Assembly: GCA_038025085.1 (NCBI GenBank)
Contig: CM076143.1
Span: forward strand, 34,246,501 to 34,310,500
Direction of reading: 5' to 3'
Origin: Tetragonia tetragonoides
Taxonomy: Eukaryota > Streptophyta > Magnoliopsida > Caryophyllales > Aizoaceae
Length of the DNA: 64,000 nt
Part shown: positions 57,546 to 64,000 of the stretch, one piece after another
Layout: the number at the start of each line of letters is the position of its first letter
Numbering within the stretch: the first letter of the stretch is position 1
Made by a program: the position numbers and the translations under genes
The notes under the pieces: model-generated
What the model saw: the letters and a program-made list of their open reading frames with translations, nothing else
What the model was told of the DNA's origin: nothing
The model's database searches: none

Positions 57546-60500
57546 GAAGCATAATACCAATCAATAATTCTATGGGTCTCTATTGGTGACCAAAGAAAAG
57601 TGTCTCCCTCTAATGTGGCAATTGCCATATCATCAAAACTATTAATTAGCTTGCCATCTCATAAGGGTTAAAATACAAAAACAAAAAAAATTGAGGCTTT
57701 TTTTGCAAATATTATAGACAACATTTTTAAAGTAGGAAATTGTGATCTCATAAGCGATTAAAAGGAATGTGTAATATTCTTTATTCATTGATATAGGAGT
57801 AAATTACTCTATTTGAAATTGTTACCATGTTTGTTACTTTCCACCTTTGTATTTATAACCATCTTTCCACCTTTTGTGTACTTAAATCCAATAATCAATC
57901 CATATTTAGTTTTTTTCCTTCTTTCTACTTCCCTTCATTTTTACTCATAGTTGTCAGTTATTAAAAAGAAAAGAAAAAAAATTAATCTCCTCTCTCATAG
58001 TATTTTAATTAATTTCACTTTCTCTTTGGTAAAGAATAACTCTTTCAATGGAAGAATTCTTAAATTTTGTTCGGAAAAGTAAGGTCTTCCAATATTTTCA
58101 TCAATTGCAAAAAATAAGAAGAAAGAAGACAAAGAAATGACAAGTTGCAAAACTAAGCTTCTTTTTTTTTAGTGAAGTTGCAAAACTAAGCTAAAGAGGA
58201 ATTCAACCCACACCCATGCGTTCATATTATTTGCTCATTTTGGTACATCTGGCTGGCAACCTGAGTTATATCCACTTCATAATACGAATTTGCATTCGAT
58301 CTACTCTAACGGGCTAGACAATAATAATGATTAACTTAATAAGTTAGTAGAAAATTCAAAACAACTTACCGTAAAATCAAAAAAGGAATTTGCAACATTA
58401 AAATAAATTTAAATTAGAATATAATTTATATCTATTTTACGCCTATATGAATTTAAAATTATGTCTAGCAACAATTAAAAACATAAATTGTAAACCCCTT
58501 TAAAAAAAAGAATTACAAATTGATTTGTCTATCTTTATTGGTCATGATAAGCTAATTACTACGGTGAAAGCATAAAGTTAAATTAAGATATTACATAGTA
58601 AAATTATCAAACTACAAGGTAGAATTGCGATTGCAATTTGTATAATCAAAAACATACCTGAAAGTGTAGAAAATAAAATATATAGGTTACACCTATATAA
58701 AATATAATCATCTCTAACTAGAAAAGAAAGTAAAATTAATTAATCTATAATCATCTCTAACTAGAAAAGAAAGTAAAATTAATTAATTTATATATGCATC
58801 CATCTTCATCGGTTATTATAAGTTACTATGACAAAATTTGAAGCAAAATTATGAAATTATGTAGGAAAATTATGAAAGTTTATACTAGACTTAAGAAAGT
58901 ACAAAGTAAAATTGGGATTGTGATGGTGTAGTTAATCAATAATGCCTTCAGTCTTTAAAACTTAAACTCTAAACCTTAATCAATACTCTCTGTTCCTTGA
59001 ACTCTGGCCTATACCCTAAAGAAAGGTTAATGAATTGTCTATCTTAATCGGTCATTATTATTATAAGCTAACTAATTACTACGGTAAAAGCATAAAGTTA
59101 AATTATGATATTACATAGTAAAATTATCAAACTACAAGGTATAATTGCGATTGCAATTTGTATAATCACAAACATACATGAAAAGTGTAGAAAATAAAAT
59201 ATATTTTACACCTATATAAAATATAATTATCTCTAACTAAAAAAAGAAAGTAAAATTATGAATCTATATATGCATCCATCTTCATCAGTTATTGTAAGTT
59301 ACTATGACGAAATTTGAAGCTAAATTATGAAACTACGTAGTAAAATTATGAACGTTTCTACTAGAACTAAGAAGGTAGAAAGTAAAGTTGGGATTATGAT
59401 GGTGTAATTAATCAATAATGTCTTCGGTCTTTAAAACTTAAACTCTAAACCTTAAACAAATCAGTATTCTCTGCTCCTTGAACTCTGGCCTATACCCTAA
59501 AGAAAGGTTAATAATTTTTTTCTATATTGAAATCATCATTATTAGTCCCTCCGTTCTGTGAAACCTAAAGCTTAAATTCTAATACTCGATCACCCTAAAC
59601 CTTAGTGTTAGTACCATGATGAAACCTAAACCCTAAACTCTTAAAAAGTTAGAATACACGGAAATAGATAGAGTATTAGAAAGCATTTGATATATGATAG
59701 TCTTTAATTACATTTGATCTCTCCACCTATTTTTTTCTACCAATTGTATGTTGTGGACAAATTAAACCCTAAACCATAACTATTTTTATGGTGTGAAGAA
59801 AAATAATCATTGGAAAGGTTATTATCATTTTTGTATATTGTAATAACTATTATGTCCCTTGTTTTCAATAAATTCATTTTGGAAAAATCATGCATGAAGT
59901 GTTTTATAATATGATAATACAAAATACAAAGTAAAATTCTCAGTCCTGTAGTAAAATTAGGATACATGTGTTGTAAATTCAGATTTTCGAAAGCAAAATG
60001 TAAGAAACATTGTACAATGATTATATAATTAAGTTGTATGATGTAATTGATTGAAAAGATGTTTATTAGAGTGACGAAATTTAACACTTAAAGTAAAAAA
60101 ATTTCATATCTTACTTACAAACTAACTACTCGGGTTTTAAGAAAATATATAGGAGAGTCATTAAAAGCCTTGTCGAGTGATTATTCTTTTTGTCATCATT
60201 GTCATGATTTTATTTAATATTTCATATGAAAGTACAGAGTACACTGGTAAAATGTCTTTCTTATAGCAGAATTAGGACAATGATAGTAAAATTAGAATAA
60301 GGGTCGTGAACTTGTCGTTGATCAAATAAAAACTGCTATGTACATTGATGGAAAAAGTAAAATTTGATTGATCACATTCTAAAATGTGAAAAAAAATTGT
60401 ACAGTGATGGTACTTAAAATTAGAATAAGGGCCATGATTTATATATACAAAAAATACTTTATTACATTGATTGGTGGAAAGAGAAAGTAAAATCATTAAA

Positions 60501-61557
60501 TAACCTAGTAACTTTTTTGTTTTTTCATAGACAAATCATGAATTAAATAAAATGAAATGATTTGATAGGATGTACAATAATGTTCAAATTTGTTAAATAC
60601 AAATAAAGAGAACATATAACATGAAAGTACACAGTAAAATTGAATTTCTTATAGTAAAATGATAAGGTGTACAAGTAAAGTGAAGAATGCTGCAAGTAGA
60701 ATGTTTAATATACTAGCTAATTATATGTAAATTTTTTTTTTTTTGGGATATGCAAGAATAGATTTGGAGATTTTACTAGATTTCAATTCGTTAATTAAGT
60801 ATAAATTAAATAATAAAATTTGAGTACACTGTAGAATTGGGTCTTATTCAACTGATAAAATGTACAAATTTAAATTGCTTTTTTCTTTTTTGGAAGTAGA
60901 GAATAAAAAATATCAATAGTTTGAACATGTATAACTCCTCCATTGAAAGGGCATAGTATTCTTCACCAAAGCATATGAATAATTTTTTTCAAGAGATAAG
61001 AAAGTAACTTCTTTTTTCTTTTCCGTATCTCTCGAAATTGAGATTAATAATTGAATATTGTTAGAGAAGTATAGTTAAAATAAAATTTAAGAAGTTTTTG
61101 TTACCAAAAAAAAAAAAATGAAGAAAAATACTTAAGAAATAGAGATTAGAGACATAAGTCATAATTATTATAATTTAATAAAATAATAAAAAACGAAATA
61201 GAAATAAGAGAGAGATGAAGAAATGCAATATGAGGGAAATAAAATTATGGTAGTTGTCTTCATTTATTTTCCATGTAAAATCATAAAATCGATTTCCTTC
61301 CTTTATTGTTTTTGCTAATAAAGTTAGCTTTATCACATTTTCTTTATTTTAAACCTTGTTCCTTATATAAGATATAACTAAATAGATCATCTTTCGTTTA
61401 TTTGCTAAAACAAACCCATTTGTTTTGCATTATTTACTTTAGCCCCTATGACATGACATATAGTAATTAGTGAATTTGGCAATGTGATAACTGGCACATC
61501 ACAGGAGACACACTTTTCTTGTCTCTAATAGAGACCTTTAGCATTATCCAATACCAA
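57546..61557. mobile_element. Long-inverted-repeat element (~4 kb)
   Basis: The left arm (from 57575: GGTCTCTATTGGTGACC, AAGAAAAGTGTCTCC, AATTGCCATATCATCA) reappears reversed at the right (to 61536), aligned over at least 120 bp. A second inverted pair lies inside (58020-58050 versus 60940-60990, TTTGGT-AAGAATA and CTTTCAATGGA). The 16-bp direct repeat TAGCCTTGAATTGATG flanks the whole (57530-57545 and 61558-61573). The ends are MULE-like, but a 16-bp duplication is longer than the usual 9-11. The interior is AT-rich with no transposase. Confidence 0.65.
58515..59515. repeat. ~0.5-kb tandem duplication inside the long-inverted-repeat element
   Basis: 58515-59030 and 59035-59515 share GCATAAAGTTAAATTA, ATTGCGATTGCAATTTGTAT, TATGCATCCATCTTCATC and GGCCTATACCCTAAAGAAAG. 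Copy 1 has a further 40-bp duplication (58700-58785). Confidence 0.8.
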
Positions 61558-61573
61558 TAGCCTTGAATTGATG

Positions 61574-62774
61574 TTCGCACGATGTGATTGAAGTCAACAT
61601 ACTAAGATCAATGTTGCTTTATGCTTGCAAATGTTGTAATCGAGTGGGCAACCAATACATTAAGGTCACGTGGTAGACCAGCTTCAAGACCACAGTGTCA
61701 AGCTTGTTTAGATGAAGAAATTTCGCAGGACACGTTGTCCTAAGGCTTGACGCTTGACTATGCATTGTCTTGTCTCCTATCGTTAACGGTTAGGTATTGT
61801 GTAAGATTTATCTCACGCAATGGTTGAAAGCCTGAAACAGGATTTTGAGGGTGAGGGTCCAAAGATTAAAAATATATTTAGTGTAAAGAGGGAAGAAGGG
61901 TTGATCAAAGACAAATATATGGAGTTTGAACTAAAATTACATAAAAATTTAGACATTTTCTTTAATTGAGGGGGGCTCTAGCCACTGCTGGTCCACCTCT
62001 GATTTTGCCAGCGAACTCACGGTAAAATGGTTGTACGTATTACTTTTTATTAAAAATATAAAATTACCACAAAAAAAGAGTAACACATTTGACATTTTTA
62101 TTCGAAAAGAAACACTCCTCTTTTTTTTACTACCAAAACTGCTTAAAATAAAGAATTTGTGGCCGAAAAATACTTTTACTTTCCGTTTTCTTGCCAGAAA
62201 TTATCTAATAGGTTCTTTTTCTCACAAACAACTTAATATGGGCCTAAAGTTTGTTGACCCATACTAATAGACGAGTTTGACCATTTTCTATCAATTTTAA
62301 GCATGAAAACTCCATTTTGCCCCCACTTATTTGCACGTGAGCCCTACGTGTGTCACTTAAAACACCCAACCCACCATCAGCCCCTCGTTTCTCTCTCCTT
62401 CATTGTAGAGTTTTGAGCTCCTCCATTGTAGAGTTGAGCTCCTCCATCTCCAAACCCCCTTCTCCAATCCATTAAGATTCAAGAACATATTTTGAACAGA
62501 AATTTCCGAAAATGAAAACTAACCCAACATTTCATCAGTAACCAAACATACCAAACCAAACCCTTGAAGACATATGAATTGTGAGCTGGGAGGAGAGAGA
62601 GAATTATTCATTAAATCAAACCAGCTCCAATCCAATAATTATCGTCAATTCTTCTACAAATACTGTCACAACAACTGATAAACTCAGTGCTTAAATTCGA
62701 GTAAAAACAAAGAAACCAAAAACAATTACTCTTAAAACAAACAAAACAACAAACCCAATAGAAGAATCAGAAAA
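61574..62774. other. Intergenic, no gene seen
   Basis: A short direct repeat (CTCCATTGTAGAGTT-GAGCTCCTCC) lies at 62398-62450. About 61970-62010 (GGGGGGCTCTAGCCACTGCTGG) looks like the end of a dispersed element. No domain found. Confidence 0.35.
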
Positions 62775-62991
62775 CCTACATCTCTCTTTTTCGTTGATGC
62801 ACCACCATTAGATGAACTATCAGGTGAGCACTACCAGAACTCATATCCACTTTTAGAAATCCCAGGGCCAACTTGCCAAACTTGGTTAATTTTCCCACCA
62901 TCACTCTTCAATTTGGCGAACATCGTAATAGACCCATCTCCTGAGTTGAACTCGACTTTTTTTTCAAACACCTCGAAAGTGTTGGGATCGA
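62771..62991 (-). pseudogene. DOMON-domain (AIR12 / cytochrome b561-type) gene fragment
   Basis: The minus strand reads FEVFEKKVEFNSGDG, then SITMFAKL, then GGKINQVWQVGPGISKSG and a stop (TAG near 62835). The pattern of a beta-rich segment followed by N-Q-V-W-Q-x-G-P is typical of the plant DOMON domain in AIR12 and related secreted or membrane cytochrome b proteins, which bind heme and act in plasma-membrane or apoplast redox. Only about 50 residues are present, with no signal peptide, start or cytochrome b561 part, so this is a captured or decayed fragment. Confidence 0.5.
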
Positions 62992-63301
62992 CAACAAAAT
63001 TTAACCAAATTCACCAAGCCAATGATCACACACAAACACCCAGAAAATAGCAACAAAATAACCACCACAAGATTTAACGTAGAAAACCCCAAACGGGTAA
63101 AAAGCACGGGCCAAACTGACGATTAATCCACTAATAATCTCAAATAGTGATTACAACGTCAAAGCCAACGTCTCAACAAACTAGACTTGAAACTAACAAC
63201 AATCAACAATAGGGAATTCACCAATTTTTAGGAAACGAGTACAAATTGATAAACTCTATCAATTTAACTCCCAAACAAATAAACACTAGAAAAAATACAT
63301 T

Positions 63302-63463
63302 TGTTGAAGAACCCATCAATTGAGCACTACACACCTTGCGAAACCGGACCACGACCCAGAGTTGAATTCCACAACTTATCGTCTTTGAAGAATCCACCAA
63401 TTGAGCACTACACACCTTGCTAAACCGGACCACGACCCAAAGTTGAATTTTACAACTTGTCGT
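63302..63463. repeat. Two-copy ~83-bp tandem repeat
   Basis: Two units share GAAGAA-CCA-CAATTGAGCAC, TACACACCTTGC, AAACCGGACCACGACCCA and GTTGAATT-ACAACTT, starting near 63302 and 63385. Confidence 0.85.
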
Positions 63464-64000
63464 TGCCTCGTGTCGCTAGAGATTTGAGTAGAGCACCTTC
63501 ACTTTGCTCTCTCTCACACTTTCTCTGTCTTGTGTGCCTTTGCTCTCTTTTTCTTTCTCTGTCTTCTGTCGTGAGTCTTACCCCCTCTGTTTTCTTCTTT
63601 GTAATCCCGGCAAAACTTCCAAGGGAAGCCACAAAAGACAAAGCCCAATTAAAGAGTCTCACGTGCCACTCAAATGAAATAATGGCCCAAAGGTAGTTCC
63701 CGAAAGCAAGCTTGAGCTATGTAGCAAGCTTGCAGGTATGGCGTCCAAGTAAGTGCTGAAATTTTATATTTTCTCTGAAATGGGCTGGAGGGGGATATTG
63801 TTGTGGGTCCAGCCCCTTTTAGATACATATTTTATTATGTATTATTATTTCAGCAAAACAAAAAAAAAAAAAGGAGAAAAAGAACGAGCTGCTGAACCGA
63901 ATTGGTTTCGGTTAGCAAGATTGGTGAGATGGCCCTTTGTTCTTTTTGGGCCTTAGTTTATCTGTCTCACAATTGGGCATTGGCCCACATGGGCAAATTG
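63464..64000. other. Intergenic at window end
   Basis: A pyrimidine-rich stretch (63500-63590) gives frames on both strands without domain content. Nothing further is supportable before the window ends. Confidence 0.35.

Overview
This is a plant nuclear window. It is AT-rich, its genes carry GT/AG introns, it encodes plant-specific protein families, and it is dense in plant-type transposable elements. The start of the CENH3 protein (Met-Arg-Val-Lys-His) made me think of Caryophyllales, but that is a guess and the species is not identified.

Three host genes are well supported. (1) An intronless CYP77A-type cytochrome P450 at 11230-12807 (+), a likely cutin or fatty-acid in-chain oxidase. (2) A three-exon membrane-anchored RING-H2 (ATL-like) E3 ubiquitin ligase at 16195-21233 (-). 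(3) A seven-exon centromeric histone H3 gene, CENH3, at 34391-39482 (-), assembled by hand from short exons whose phases all agree (471 nt, 156 aa). The most unusual signal is in CENH3: its terminal exon is tandemly duplicated, so the gene carries two in-phase alternative last exons with identical splice acceptors and different C-termini.

Most of the rest is mobile DNA, and several boundaries are resolved to the base by target-site duplications (TSDs): an internally deleted LTR element with a 3.1-kb LTR (1482-5219, TSD ACACA); a 5'-truncated L1 tail (7595-8005, 17-bp TSD); a non-autonomous LTR element (26640-31027, TSD CTTGG) nested in an L1 relic whose reading frame resumes across the insertion; a full-length hAT element (41577-45478, TSD ACCATTGA) with a RICESLEEPER-like transposase broken by one stop codon; and a full-length RTE-type LINE (51407-56165, 12-bp TSD) with one frameshift. 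Many short non-autonomous elements, several with hAT-type 8-bp TSDs, each have ends built from a different short repeat word (GGCTCG, GGGTCGG, GTTCCG, CTGAA, GAAACG, CCGATACGG).

Layout: 0-11 kb LTR relic, tandem repeats and LINE debris; 11-13 kb CYP77A; 13-21 kb intergenic and RING-H2 gene; 21-26 kb small DNA elements; 26-34 kb nested LTR/L1 and hAT derivatives; 34-39.7 kb CENH3; 41.5-45.5 kb hAT; 45.5-49 kb two satellite-like repeats with ~170-bp monomers; 51.4-56.2 kb RTE LINE; 57-61.6 kb hAT MITE and a long-inverted-repeat element; 62-64 kb intergenic with a DOMON-domain gene fragment. The three host genes show no obvious functional link.
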